A DNA stretch of 64,000 bases from Theodoxus fluviatilis (lineage: Eukaryota > Mollusca > Gastropoda > Cycloneritida > Neritidae): assembly GCA_034096865.1 (NCBI GenBank), contig JAWQFJ010000537.1:1-64000 (forward strand). Reading direction: 5' to 3'. Below the pieces are notes generated by a model. The model saw only the letters and a program-made list of their open reading frames with translations, ran no database searches and was not told where the DNA came from. The position numbers and the translations under genes are program-made. Positions 12,401 to 25,808 of the stretch are shown one piece after another; positions within the stretch are counted from its first letter, which is position 1, and every line of letters begins with the position of its first letter.

Positions 12401-15400
12401 AGGACAGATCCAGAGACTCCAACTGGAGAGAATGAAAGAATTAACAAATGAATGAATGCATAAATGAAGGTAGGATGGAAGTTTTTCCTGCCTGTCAGCC
12501 TTTGAAGGCTAGACCACAAAATTCACAAGAGCTAATTAGAGCATGAGCAATTCAAGCGACAATATCCCAAGTTTAAGAATTGCATTGGGAGACATGGTGG
12601 GTCTATTCTTACCCCAATCCACTGAGGGATATAAGGAAGAAAGCAGAGGTAAAGTTGACAGTTTCATCCCATAATCATTTCCCAATAAATTTCCAGACTA
12701 AAAATGAAAATTTGAGACTCATTCAAATAAGAATGACTAAGAAGTAGAAATACAGGTGTTCTTCACCAAGTCACTTCAAAGCTAAAAAGCTTCCCACCTC
12801 TGTAAAGTCTTGAGCAATCACATCCATCACTCTGCTCATTGACTCCCATCTGTCCAGTCTGAAGTCCCATCCCACAGATTCCAGTGCTGGCAAAGAGAGG
12901 TATTCACAAGGTTAGCAATGGAATGCACCCCAAAATGCATGCTGTCACAAATGTAATACATGGCAGTGTGATACGATGACTAGAAATAATTCAAACATTA
13001 AATGAACAACTATGATATTAATATGAAGGTTAATTAAAGTATGTTAGCTTAAAAAGAAAAAAAAGGAGCAAAAATACAAAGTCAAATTCAACCCAAGTCC
13101 AGGGTTCGTACAGGTTTTTAGATACAAAATTCCATGACTTTTCCATGACTTTCCATGACCTTCAATAACATTTTCCATGACTTAGCGTAGTGTGATACAT
13201 GACCGTTTTAAAGAGAACAAGAAGGGCAAAGCCCATACGACTCACATGCTTGACCTTGACCTTTAGGTGACCTTCAAGGTCAAGGTCAAACAACTAAACC
13301 TACCAATGACATCATACACAAAGAAATGTTTTACACATTTTTCCTACCAAAATACATGTGACCTTGACCCAAGGTCAAGGTCATCCAAGGTCATGTAACA
13401 CAAAGCTGTTAATTCAAGACATAGGAAGCACAATGGTGCTTATTGGCACTTTCTACCATGAGATATAGTCACTTTTAGTGGTTCACTACCCCATTTTGGT
13501 CACATTTCATAAGGGTCAAAGTGACCTTGACCTTGATGATATGTGAACAAATGTGTCTCATGATGAAAGTATAACATGTGCCCCACATAATTATTAAGTT
13601 TGAAACAGTTATCTTCCATAGTTCAGGGTCAAGGTCACTTCAAAATATGTATACAATCCAACTTTGAAGAGCTCCTGTGACCTTGACCTTGAAGCAAGGT
13701 CAACCAAACTGGTATCAAAAGATAGGGCTTGCTTTGACCTATATACCACTTGTAGCTAAGGTCGCCATTCTCAATAACGTGGGAGAAAATTGGGAAAATG
13801 TGAAAAATGACTGTTTTTGAGACCACATTTATGGCTCCTGTGACCTTGACCTTGAAGCAAGGTCAAGTCACTATGTATGTTTTTTGAGGCCTTGTCATCA
13901 TACACCATCATGCCACATTTGGTGTTGATAGACTTAATAGTCTCCGAGAAAAATCCAACGTTTAAGTTTTTTTACGCCCGGACGCCCGGACGGACGGACG
14001 GACGACACGGCTGAGTACAAAGACTCACTTTTGCTTCGCATGTGAGTCAAAAACGTATGGCGCACGACCAAACTCACGCAGGCTCTTGTGCAGAAAGTTA
14101 TGGATAAAAGCCCCATTAGATATGGCCTTGCCAGGAACCTGAGCTGGATGTCTTTAAATGACTGTGAAGAAAAATCTGCGCCAAAATAACAAAGCCCAGT
14201 TCCAGAACTGCCTCCAGGTCCTTGAAGGGGGGACACTAGTTGAAAAATGGGATTATAGAAAAAAAATTATGTATTCAGCAAGTATAAGATTAAGAGCTAT
14301 GTTCATGAAATTTTGTACATAAAACATACACAATGTAAGGTATATTCAGACCAAATTTTATTGTTCCAAATTGATTTGTTAGTGTCACTGAAAATAACAC
14401 GGGGGTGATCTTGCACACTCTACCAAATACCTGTATTCAATTTTCTTAATGATTACCTATCATTTAAAACAAAGATGAAGGTCTATATTACACAATAGGA
14501 TGTAAAAATGTATCATCAACACTTAGAAATTTGTCTGATGACAAGTGGCACTATCAGCACAAAAACACACTCCCGGCATGATGAGATTAAGCTTACATAT
14601 AAAAGAAAGTTACCAAGCTACGGTTTTCTTATTGGTCCTATTGTATGCTACACACATTCAGAAATGTACAGTAAAAAATTCAACAAGCTATCTTTATCCT
14701 AAGTCACTTTAATTTCTTGTGCAAAACTTCTGCCGTAGAAAGAAAAACTAAATTTTGAGAAAAATGGCTGTAAAGTTTGAGAACAAGTAAACTTGCACTG
14801 CAAATGAACCATAATAGGTACAATGTTCTAACATGACTTATTTAAATTGGAATTCATTTCTAATCATGATAGCAAACTTTCAGCTTGACATTTTAACTCA
14901 AAGTATCAATACATCAGGTCCAGAAGCATCACCTGTGGAAAAACAAAGCATTTGTGACAAACACATTTTCATTGAAGATACAATATTTGTTTGGCATGGT
15001 TCTGTCACAATGAATTACTCCATAGGGAATCAGAGAGAGTCACAAGGCAGTATTCAATCAAGTCCAGGTGAATACAGGACTCCCTCCTGCCGTCCTGGTT
15101 CATGAGTCGCTGGCGCTCTGCTCGATGCGCTTCCTCCAGTCTTGTCCGTCTTGCTTGGGCTTGCTTGGTGGATTTCCTGACTGCCTTCTTCACCCTTTCT
15201 TCATCTTCTTTCCTTGCATTCTGCACAGCCAACTCCCCCAACAACTCTAGTTCATCCAGTACATCCTGATGTGCTGATGAGCCCTTATTGAATCGCTGGA
15301 TGCAGATTGCAACGGCAGTATCCACTGTGAGACCTGCCCATCTTTCTTTGGGGCATAGTCTCCAAACCAACGAGTGGAAACATTCATTAGAGTTCTGGGT

Positions 15401-18400
15401 TTTGCCTGCAAGGCATCTCTGAAGCAACTGGGGATCTCCCAGTCTCTTGTAGAGAGGCACAAGTGCCTCAGCTATGTCTATAGGAAGAGGGTGGGGGTGA
15501 GTTGGAGGGAGCTTGTCGTCTTCCTGTGCTCGCTTGTGGAAGCACCATGTTCTTCGGTCAGGACTGGATGCAGGACACCTGTCATGGTGAGGGTCATCAT
15601 CTGTGGACAGGGTGTGGGAGAAAGAAGCCCAGACTGCATTCACCATGCCATCTAGGTCTCCTGGGTGCTCCTTGATGGCCTTGCCATAGTAGCTGGTGAG
15701 CTTGGCAATTCGTTGGTCGGTCAGTTTACCCCGGCCACCAATTGGAGCATGTTGGGCCTTTCTCTTTTCCACAAGATTTCGAAGAGCTGTGCCCATTCTC
15801 TTTGTCACATGATTGACGCAATCCATTTTGCTGACAAGCACCCCCTCACCATAGACTTCTGCAGCATTCACTCTGGCATGGGCCTTCCCATATCCATCCC
15901 CCAGCATCTCCATGTACCTGAAATTGTGGAGTGCTTCTGATCTTCTCCACAAAGTCAGTGCAGCTTCCACTTCCATAGCCTGGGCAGAACAGTGCACATT
16001 CTTCTGGCATTTCCCTTTGTGGTTTCTGTGCCACTCTTCGAATTCTGCTGTGTCTGGCTCAGGCCCTAGCTCACAGCCATGGCAGTAGTTTGATAGGGTC
16101 ACAAAGTCTACAACAAGTCCACTGTAGTTCTCAATGACAGCTGCAATGCCACTGTGAGATGTTCGCCCCCGCTTGTGCCAGCTCCCATCGAACGAAACTG
16201 CAATATCTAGACGTCCTTCTGGAGTTGGCTCACAATTTTCAACTGCAAGTACATCAGTCGAACCTGTTCAGCTGCCTCCTGAAGGTGCCTATCAGCAGCC
16301 CGATGAACTCCTGAATGCAGCGTCTTCTGGTAGAGCTGCCATGTCTTCAGATGCATGGGTGGGGGCAATGTTCATGAGAGCGAAAAATCGTCTCAGTTGG
16401 GTGAACCCAATCCCAATGGAGGTGGCAGCAACGACGAGACGACGGTTGATGTCGTAGCCATTGTGCAGAGTGCCTGTCTTTGGTGAGGTCCTGACCGCCG
16501 TAATGGTGTTTCCACATGCTGAGCAGAACACTTTCAGCTTGCTCGCTGATCCAAACATCGCCGACTGATTTTTGGTCACTGTTAACGGCTGGTCACAATC
16601 TCGGCAGCGGAACACGGAGACGAGCTTGTTCATCATGCTCATGCTGACGATCACGTTCTCGTCATCACCCACTGGCTCTCTTGTCTCGCTCTCGAAACGA
16701 CGAAGTTTCTTGGCACTGGTAGGGACAGATTCTGACGATGAGGAGGCGATTGCTTTCGCAACATCAGCTGCTGCGCCAGAAGCAGATTTGATAAACGTGA
16801 GCGCGGAGGTTGCCAAATCGCTACTAGCGAGAGGTGCATCTTCGGTCGAAGTAGAACTAGAAGCAAGCACTGTCGATTCTCGAGCTCCGGAGTCAGTACA
16901 TAAATTTGTTTCCACTCCATGTCTTCGTTTCTGAGCGGACGATGAGGAGGCGAGCAACCTTGAAACAGCTGCGCCGAGACGTAGTTTCGATCGACTCGAG
17001 AGTGGTAGCTGCTGAATCGTCGCTCGCACATGGTGCGGTGTCGATCGAAACAGAAGCGATCGCTGTCCAATTTCCCGCTCCGGAGACTGTTGACAAGTCT
17101 ACTTATGCCTTCCTTTTTTCTTCGGCTTTTCCCCAAATTTATGCAGCATAGCAAACTTCTTTGCATCCCTCCTCGGCATTCTTGCACTCGGTTGATTGAT
17201 ACTATTGACGCCGTGCCAAAGATTTTGACACGCGGCTTAGGGGAGACCGTTAGTGTCTACCGTCAACCGGAAGTAGCTCTCTGATATCGGAGGTTGTAAC
17301 GCTCTCAGCCAATCAATAGCCTTGAAAATAGACGCCGCCACGTGACCCAGATTTTGCCTCCAGCTCGCACTCAGCTGCGCAAATTCTGTGTTCCGTGTGA
17401 TTCGGGTGTAATACTGCCAATAAACGTCGTTTAGCTTAAGATTACACCCGAATCACGCGCACCGTTAAGGTGCATGGAGTACAGTACTGCCGAGCAAGAC
17501 GTTTGTCACAAAACGCAGATACATTAATGCGGCCGGATCTTAGCATAACTCCCCAGGGCGTGCGAAGTCAGTCAGGCGGAGTGGCAGATGCGGTCAAAGG
17601 TCACCGGTTGACGGTTGACACTAACGGTGTCCCCTAAGCTGCTTCCAAGATTTTGGCCGTGCGTTCCTAATGTCGAAAACAGCCGAAGCTAGTTTCGGCA
17701 ACAGCCGGATCACGCGCTGCGCACAGGTTAAGCGACCAATCAGAGCAAAGGATAGACAGAGGCTTCTCTTTTGAAGCGTTTCATTGGTTCAGACTAGTTT
17801 CCGATTTCTACTTCGTGTGCTTTCGGCAGCTAACCTTTCGTTACGGTAGTTGGAGTGGCTCGAAGCCTAGAAATGGCGCTACGCGTCGGTACCAAGCATG
17901 TGGCGTTTCTTTGCAAGAAAGATGGCGTAACCTAGGATTTTTTATTTATGAAATTCCATGACTTTCCATGACTTAAATTGAAATTCCATGACTTTCCAGG
18001 CCTGGAAAATGAAAAATCAAATTCCATGACTTTCCAGGTTTTCCATGACCTGTACGAACCCTGCAAGTCTAAGCAAGACTAAATGAAGCAAATAGCCATG
18101 AACATGTTTAGGTGACTCCAAATGAATGCACAGAAAAGAATTGAAAACAAGAAGGGCAAAGCCCATACGACTCACATGCTTGACCTTGACCTTTACATGA
18201 CCTTCATGTGACCTTCAAGGTCAAACAACTACACCTAGCAATGACATCATACACTAAGAACTGCTTTACACATTTTTCCTACCAAAATACATGTGACCTT
18301 GACCCAAGGTCAAGGTCATCCAAGGTCATGCAATACAAAGCTGTTAATTCAAGACATAGGAAGCACAATGATGCTTATTGGCACTTTCTACCATGAGATA

Positions 18401-21400
18401 TGGTCACTTTTAGTGGTTCACTACCCCATTTTGGTCACATTTCATAAGGGTCAAAGTGACCTTGACCTTGATGATATGTGACCAAATGTGTCTCATGATG
18501 AAATTATAACATGTGTACTACAATGTTATGAAGTTTGGAAGAGTTATCTTCCATAGTTCAGGGTCAAGGTCACTTCAAAATATGTATACAATCCAACTTT
18601 AAAGAGTTCCTGTGACCTTGACCTTGAAGCAAGGTCAAGTCACTGTGTATGTTTTTGTACGTCTTGTCATCCTACACTATCATGCCAAATTGGGTGTTGA
18701 TAGACCTAATAGTCTCCGAGAAAAATCCAACGTTAAAGTTTTTTACGGATTAAAGGACGCCTGGACGCCCGGTCTGCCCGGACGCCCAGACGGACGCCTG
18801 GACGCCCGGATGGACGACACAGGTGACCTAGTATGAAAGTATAACATGTATACTACAATGTTATGAAGTTTGGAAAAGTTATCTTCCATAGTTCAGATTC
18901 AAGGTCACTTCAAAATATGTGTACAATCCAACTGTAAAGACCTCCTGTGACCTTGACCTTGAAGCAAGGTCAATCAATCTGGTATCAAAAGATAGGGATT
19001 ACTTGGCCCTATACACCATATATAGGTCAGGGCCTGTATGCACGTCAGAAGCGGTTAGCATAAACGCGTTTAGAGCTTAAACGCGGTTAGCTACACGGCC
19101 CTACAGCCTGGGCCTGCAAACGTCGGTCCGTTTAGTGGACTAATCGCGTTATCGGTATGCACGTCAATCTGGTTAGCCTATCCTATACGGATTTTCGCGT
19201 ATAAAGTTATCGCACCTCCGAGGTCCGATAGAGGGCCTAAACGCGTTTTTCCGAGCACGACAGCGGCGTCTTCTGCGAAGAAACAGGATTTTCCGGAACC
19301 GGGTGGGATGGAGGGTGGGGATAGTGGGTGGGGATGGGAGGTGGGGATGGCGGGTGGGGATGGGGGGTGTGGGTGGAGGGTGGGGATGGAGGGTGGGGAT
19401 GGAGGTGGGGATGGGGTAAAGAGGAGGAGGAGGGGAGGAGGGTGAGGAGGAGGACGGGAAAGGAAGGGGGAGAGGAGGATGAGGAGGAGGGGGGAAGAGG
19501 GGGAGGTGAGGAGGGAGGAGGAAGGGGGAGGGGGGGGGGAGGGGGGACGGGGGGGAGGAGGGGGAGGAGGGGGAAGAGGGAGGGAGGAAGGGAGAGGGGG
19601 GAGGAGGAGGAGGAGGAAGAGCAGTTAGACTGACTCTGTCTTGCTGTGGTAAGGCTGAGGAGGAGGAGTATGGGGGGTGAAGACAGGTGTGGAGGTAGAG
19701 AGTGTTGAATGTTGGGTGGCTTCGTCCTGTTATTCTTTGTTTTCCGTGATTCAGTGAGAGTGGTAAACGTTTCAGTGATTTTGAGTTCGATAGTTGTTAT
19801 TACGTTGTTGTGTTATTATGAGTTTCCCTAATGTGTGTTCTTGTGTTTTTTTCTTCGTCATTGGGAGCGAACTGGTAGGAGGTGGAAGTGTTGTAAGTCT
19901 TATTTTTCTTCTTTTTCTTACTTGCTTTTCTTATTTTGTTATTATTCGTTTTTGTTTGTTTAGATTTCAACCACACGGGGCACTTTTTCTTTTATATCTT
20001 TTTTTTTTTCTTTTCTTCTTCTTTTATTTCCTGCTCTCTGTCTTTCTTCTCTCTCTTTCTTCTTATCTTCTCTTTCTTCTGTTTCTCTTTATTCCTTCGT
20101 CTTTCCCTTCTTTCTTTCTTCCTTTCTTTCTGTTTCGTTCTTCCATTTCTCCTTCTTCTTTTCCTACCTTCTCTCTTCTTTTTTTCTCTTCTTCTTTTCT
20201 TCCTTTTTTTCTTTCTTTAATTCGTTTGTCTCTGTTCTTCCCTTCTTATCATTTTCTTTAGGTGCCGACTTATTCCTCCCCATCCCTTTTTCTTCGTCTC
20301 CTTCCCCCCCCGCCTCGCCTACCCTTCTCCGTTCTGTCTCTCTTTCCCTTTTCTTTTTCTCCCTTGCTTCTTTCCTATTACATCTTTCTTTTCTTTCTTC
20401 TTCGCCCCCCTTTTGTCTTGCTCCTTCCCTTTCTCTTTCTCTTCTTTCTTCCTTTCGTTTTTCTTTCTTGTTCTCCTTCTCTTCTTCCTTCTTTTCTCTG
20501 GAAAAATTGGAAATGCGGGTCAATGCACCTTCACGTGAAAGCACCTGTCAGTGGATTTCGTTGCGATATAACAACAATGTATTCCGCGCGTCAGCTATAA
20601 ATAGACGTGCGCGAACTTGGAAGATCGGCGTGTAGATGACCTGCATTTCCATTTGTAAAAGATAAGCGCTTTAACGACCTATTGATGCAATCAACATACA
20701 GCTTTGATAAATTAATGCTGTTCATGGCTTATATTTTCTTTGGATGGGTTTCTAGTGTCCCAATATACAGCTTTTCCCGTGCGAACCGTAGACAGCGTGT
20801 GTGTGTTTAGCTATACGTCTCCGTTTAGCGCAATGTGCATACCAAATCCAGTTAGGGCTTATACGAGGTTAGGGCCCGTATAGCTAAACACACACACGCT
20901 GTCTACGGTTCGCGCAGAATAGCTGTATATTGGGACACTAGAAACCCCATCCAAAGAAAATGTAAGCCATGAACAGCATTAATTTATCAAAGCTGTATGT
21001 TGAATGCATCAGTAGGTCGGGAAAGCTGGTACATGTTACAATTCGCAATGCAGCTGCAGGTCAACATGGCGAAGAATCCGTGGCGACGGCTCCACTGCTT
21101 ACATTGCGTGTTCGCACAGAAATCGCTGTGTTTGGGGGATTCTAAAACCCCATCCAAAGAAAATGTAAGCCATGAACAGCATTAATTTATCAAAGCTGTA
21201 TGTTGAATGCATCAATAGCTCGTGAAAGCTCCCACGATTTAACATTGCAAATGCAGGTCGACGCGATATAGAGATAGATCTACACAAGAGCGTCTGTTGC
21301 CATGGCTTGGCACGAGAACGAGGCGCGGAGCAAAGGGACGTAACTCTAAATTCTGACCCCGCTTCGCGTAATGAAAATCGATTGAGTTCGCGGTGTCAGT

Positions 21401-22478
21401 TCCAGAATGTCTGGCCGACGAAATCTGAACTTACGAAATACTTCTTGGTCATCGTAAGTGTCGAAGGGTTTAGTTCGGTCCCGGAAAATCTTGTTTCTTC
21501 GCAGAAGACGCCGCTGTCGTGCTCGGAAAAACAAAACGGCCGCCATATATTTACACGCGTTTAGGCCCTCGGAGGTGCGATAACTTTATACGCGAAAATC
21601 CGTATAGGATAGGCTAACCAGATTGACGTGCATACCGATTGTTCCCGCCTATCCGCCCGTATAGGGGATAAACGCGATTAGTCCACTAAACAGCCCGACG
21701 TGCATACGGGCCCTGGTATCCAATCTCAAAAACTTCAGAGAAAATTGGGAAAATGTTAAAAATGGCTGTTTTTTAGACAACATTTATGGCCCCTGTGACC
21801 TTGACCTTGAAGCAAGGTCAAGTCACTATGTATGCTTTTTGACGCATTGTCATCATACACCATCATGCCAAATTGGGTGTTGATAGACTTAATAGTCTCC
21901 GAGAAAAATCCAACGTTAAAGTTTTTCACGGACGCCCGGACGCTCGGACGCCCGGACGGACGACACGGATGAGTACATAGACTCACTTTTGCTTCGCATG
22001 TGAGTCAAAAAGATTACGTTATGTGCTGGGAGAGTTTGAACAAGGATGGATGGATGGATGGATGGAGTTTAAGGGCCTATCAGCCTTGTAGGCTATATAA
22101 GGCCACAACGTTAAAAACACTTCTACCATGGTAATATAACTCTTTACAATAACGGAGTTTGAACAAGGAGGACATACATACAAATGGTCAGGATGGCAAA
22201 ATCAAACCAAAGAGCAGACTAATTACATGAAATCCTTCTGGCATGATCATTCCATTCAAATCAGAGTTGAGGGCATGGAAGTCAAATTAATACAAGTCAG
22301 ACAGTCAGTTTATTTTCAGTAATTTTCTTTCCATCAAATTTTTTTTTTTGGGGGGGGGACTTTCATCTCTGGTCACCACACAGAAACATCCTGTATTCAT
22401 TTTATGGTGAAAAGTCAGATCAAGGAATTGTTCCCTAAGTCTTCATGCCCTGGCAGACAACACACACACACACACACA

Positions 22479-22517
<39 letters not shown>

Positions 22518-22536
22518 TCACACACACACACACATT

Positions 22537-22582
<46 letters not shown>

Positions 22583-25500
22583 CACAAGACAAATAGCCAA
22601 AACAGAGATGACTGACAAAAGCTACCCCCAAAATTAAACCTCCAAGAATCAAATACAGCCTTAGCTACAGTGACAGCGCAATGCTTCAACTTTCAAAAGA
22701 ACATAAAAAACAGACTAGAAATCTATCCCAAAAGCTCGTAACTTACCATTTGCACCATACAAACCAGCCAAGTCCAACTTCTTCTTGCAAGGGTTGTAGC
22801 GGCTGTTCAAGACTGTTTGCAGTTTGGCTACAGACACAGGCCGGTTCAAGGTCAAGATGGGGTTGTATGACCTTGTGGAGATCATCATCTGAAAGCGTTT
22901 GCATTTACATCTACAGTTAGGGATGGAAGTGTACTGGTGCTGGAGGTAAAGTCTGAGCTGTGGGGCTTGAGAGTTGACAGCACAGTGGCTGCTTTCCACA
23001 ACTTTATTCATCCCATGGGCAGAGCTGCCAAGTGCTATGATTTAGGCGTAGCATGCTATGATTTCGACGTGCTTGCTACGATGCTACGATCGTCAGGGAA
23101 AAACTACGATTTTTCAAAGCCTGGAACTGAACTTTTGACCGTCACGAACACCACCACGCATACAACCCCCCCCCCCCCCGCGGTTCAGCGTTGAGCGTCG
23201 AACTGCACTTTTGGCCTGCGAAAACATCGCCATTTTCCTTCTTGTGCGTGTGTGCTACGCCTATTTCTTAAATACTACTCCAAAAAGCTCTGGATGCTAC
23301 TCTTTGGCATGATGGTGGGTTGGCAGCTCTGCATGGGTACAAAGCTGGCTGGTAGCAGCCTGTGCCAGCCCAAGACCATGGTGACAGTGGTCTCTGGTGG
23401 TAATACTCTTTCATTCATACAGCAATACCATACTACAAAATGAGTGAGTAGAATGATCATATAGTAAACACATGCATATGCTAGCAAGCAGATTGGTCAA
23501 ACATTCTAAATGACATCGCCTAACAGACAAGAAGGGATTGGACAAAACACACAGACATGCTAAGAAGCGGTAATGCCAGTTTGAGGATTGGCCAATCATT
23601 CCAACTAATGAGAATGCATTACAGATGAGAGTGAAATTCCAATTTCCTTTAGTGGACAAGGGAAAGTGCAACTAGTCCAATTAACAAGTGATGTAAAGAG
23701 CAGCTTCTTAACCCTTTCCAACAAGCAGAAGTGAGCCAGCCCATGATGCAGAATGGGCACTTCACTCACAGGACACGTGATCTGAGAGGGAGAAGGCTGA
23801 TACACTTGGTGATATGTGCACCCACCTACAGATGGAGCCCCGGCGAAATGACATTCTAGAAATTTCCAAAATTCTATAACATTCTAGAACATAAATTTGA
23901 TGAAATTATTCTAGAATTCTTTAATTCCAGAATAATTCAGGAATATTCTAGAACATTACTTTTTCTTAGAATATTATTCTAGAACATGACCATTCAAAGA
24001 ATATTCTATAAAATTGTATATAAAATGATATTTAAAAATATAATAAATAAGAAACAAGAAGGGCAAAGCCCATATGACTCACATGCTTGACCTTGACCTT
24101 TATATGACCTTGACCTTCAGGTGACCTTCAAGGTCAAATGACTAAACCTACCAATGACATCATACACAAAGAAATGCTTTACACATTTTTCCTACCAAAA
24201 TACATGTGACCTTGACCCAAGGTCATCCAAGGTCATGTAACACAAAGCTGTTAATTCAAGACATAGGAAGCACAATGGTGCTTATTGGCACTTTCTACCA
24301 TGAGATATAGTCACTTTTAGTGGTTCACTACCCCATTTTGGTCACATTTCATAAGGGTCAAAGTGACCTTGACCTTGATGATATGTGACCAAATGTGTCT
24401 CATGATGAAAGTATAACATGTGCCCCACATAATTATTAAGTTTGAAACAGTTATCTTCCATAGTTCAGGGTCAAGGTCACTTCAAAATATGTATACAATC
24501 CAACTTTGAAGAGCTCCTGTGACCTTGACCTTGAAGCAAGGTCAACCAAACTGGTATCAAAAGATAGGACTTGTTTTGACCTATATACCACTTGTAGCTA
24601 AGGTCGCCATTCTCAATAACGTGGGAGAAAATTGGGAAAATGTGAAAAATGACTGTTTTTGAGACCACATTATGGCTCCTGTGACCTTGACCTTGAAGCA
24701 AGGTCAAGTCACTATGTATGTTTTTTGAGGCCTTGTCATCATACACCATCATGCCACATTTGGTGTTGATAGACTTAATAGTCTCCGAGAAAAATCCAAC
24801 GTTTAAGTTTTTTACGGACGCCCGGACGGACGGACGGACGACACGGCTCAGTACATAGACTCACTTTTGCTTCGCATGTGAGTAAAAAAATTAAGAAAAC
24901 ACATACATTTTTTGTGAGATACAAGGCATGGTGTCCCAGTGTTGCATGGATAACGCCTGCATGCCCCCCATAGCAAACATGCCAATTGCGGTACAACTAC
25001 TAAAGATATTCATTTTTTCGTTTCAAAATGTGTTTCTACATTGGTTTAGCTATCTATAAACTTGCAAAATATTGTTGTGATTTTAATTTGAAATTTTAGC
25101 TCTATTTCCCCCTTTTGTTCCCAGTATTGTAGACACACTCATATATCACGCTTGTCGGCCGACTGTCGGCCGCTTCAATCCCGATTTGGTCTTGCTATCG
25201 GGCCTCTATCCTATATCGACATCGGGCTGCAACATATAACACGCTTGTCGGCCGACTGCGTTACATTCATCGGGACGATAGCGGATACGTGTCGACGAAG
25301 GTATAGGACCGACTATTGGCCGCCTCAGTCCCTATTTGCAAAAGACGGTAGGGCCACTATCCTACACCAATATCGGTCCGATTTTTTGACAGGTATCGGG
25401 CCGCCTATCGGCCGACATCTGCTTGCCAGCTGGGTATTTCCATGGATGGTCAGTTTCAAACTATCATGTATTCCACTTACCTGAGGTGAGTTAGCTTAGA

Positions 25501-25772
25501 AATGCTGAGGCTTGGATGCAACTCCTCAAAAAACATACAGTCTCATGTCATATCAACCACAGCAACACTGCATAAAGCTATGGTGTTTTTGCATGTTCTA
25601 GCTGCAAATATGACAGGCATCTGACAGTTAATTCATATGTTCACGAATAAAACGTGTGTGTTTTTGTGTGTGAGAGCATTCATGCACATGTGGGTGGGTG
25701 TATGGATGCATGTGCGTTACAACTGGCATCATTTACCAGTAACAAATGTGGACGGGTGTAGACAAATTTGGC

Positions 25773-25808
<36 letters not shown>

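Larger units (their letters stand above)
13100..18063. mobile_element. CAGGGTTCGTACAGG-ended DNA transposon carrying nested insertions
   Basis: The left end CAGGGTTCGTACAGG (13100) and right end CCTGTACGAACCCTG (18063) are perfect inverted repeats. Both have subterminal 'TTCCATGACTTTCC' repeats and are flanked by the 6-bp direct repeat CAAGTC (13094-13099 and 18064-18069). The interior has been invaded by a TGACCTTGACC repeat (13217-14053) and contains a Mutator-like transposase. Such ends are reminiscent of widespread hAT-like elements in aquatic animals. The element's own transposase, if different from the Mutator-like one, is not visible. Confidence 0.65.
18147..22011 (+). repeat. TGACCTTGACC interspersed repeat, copy 4 (long form), split by a Harbinger-like element
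   Basis: Without the insert it is about 1.18 kb, longer than the common 0.84-kb form. A second 'TATGAAAGTATAACATG...CTTCCATAGTTCA' segment follows the GGAC-rich tract (18835-18965), that is, a partial internal dimer. Copy 7 (58244-59363) has the same long structure. It is interrupted at 19030-21713. Confidence 0.85.
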
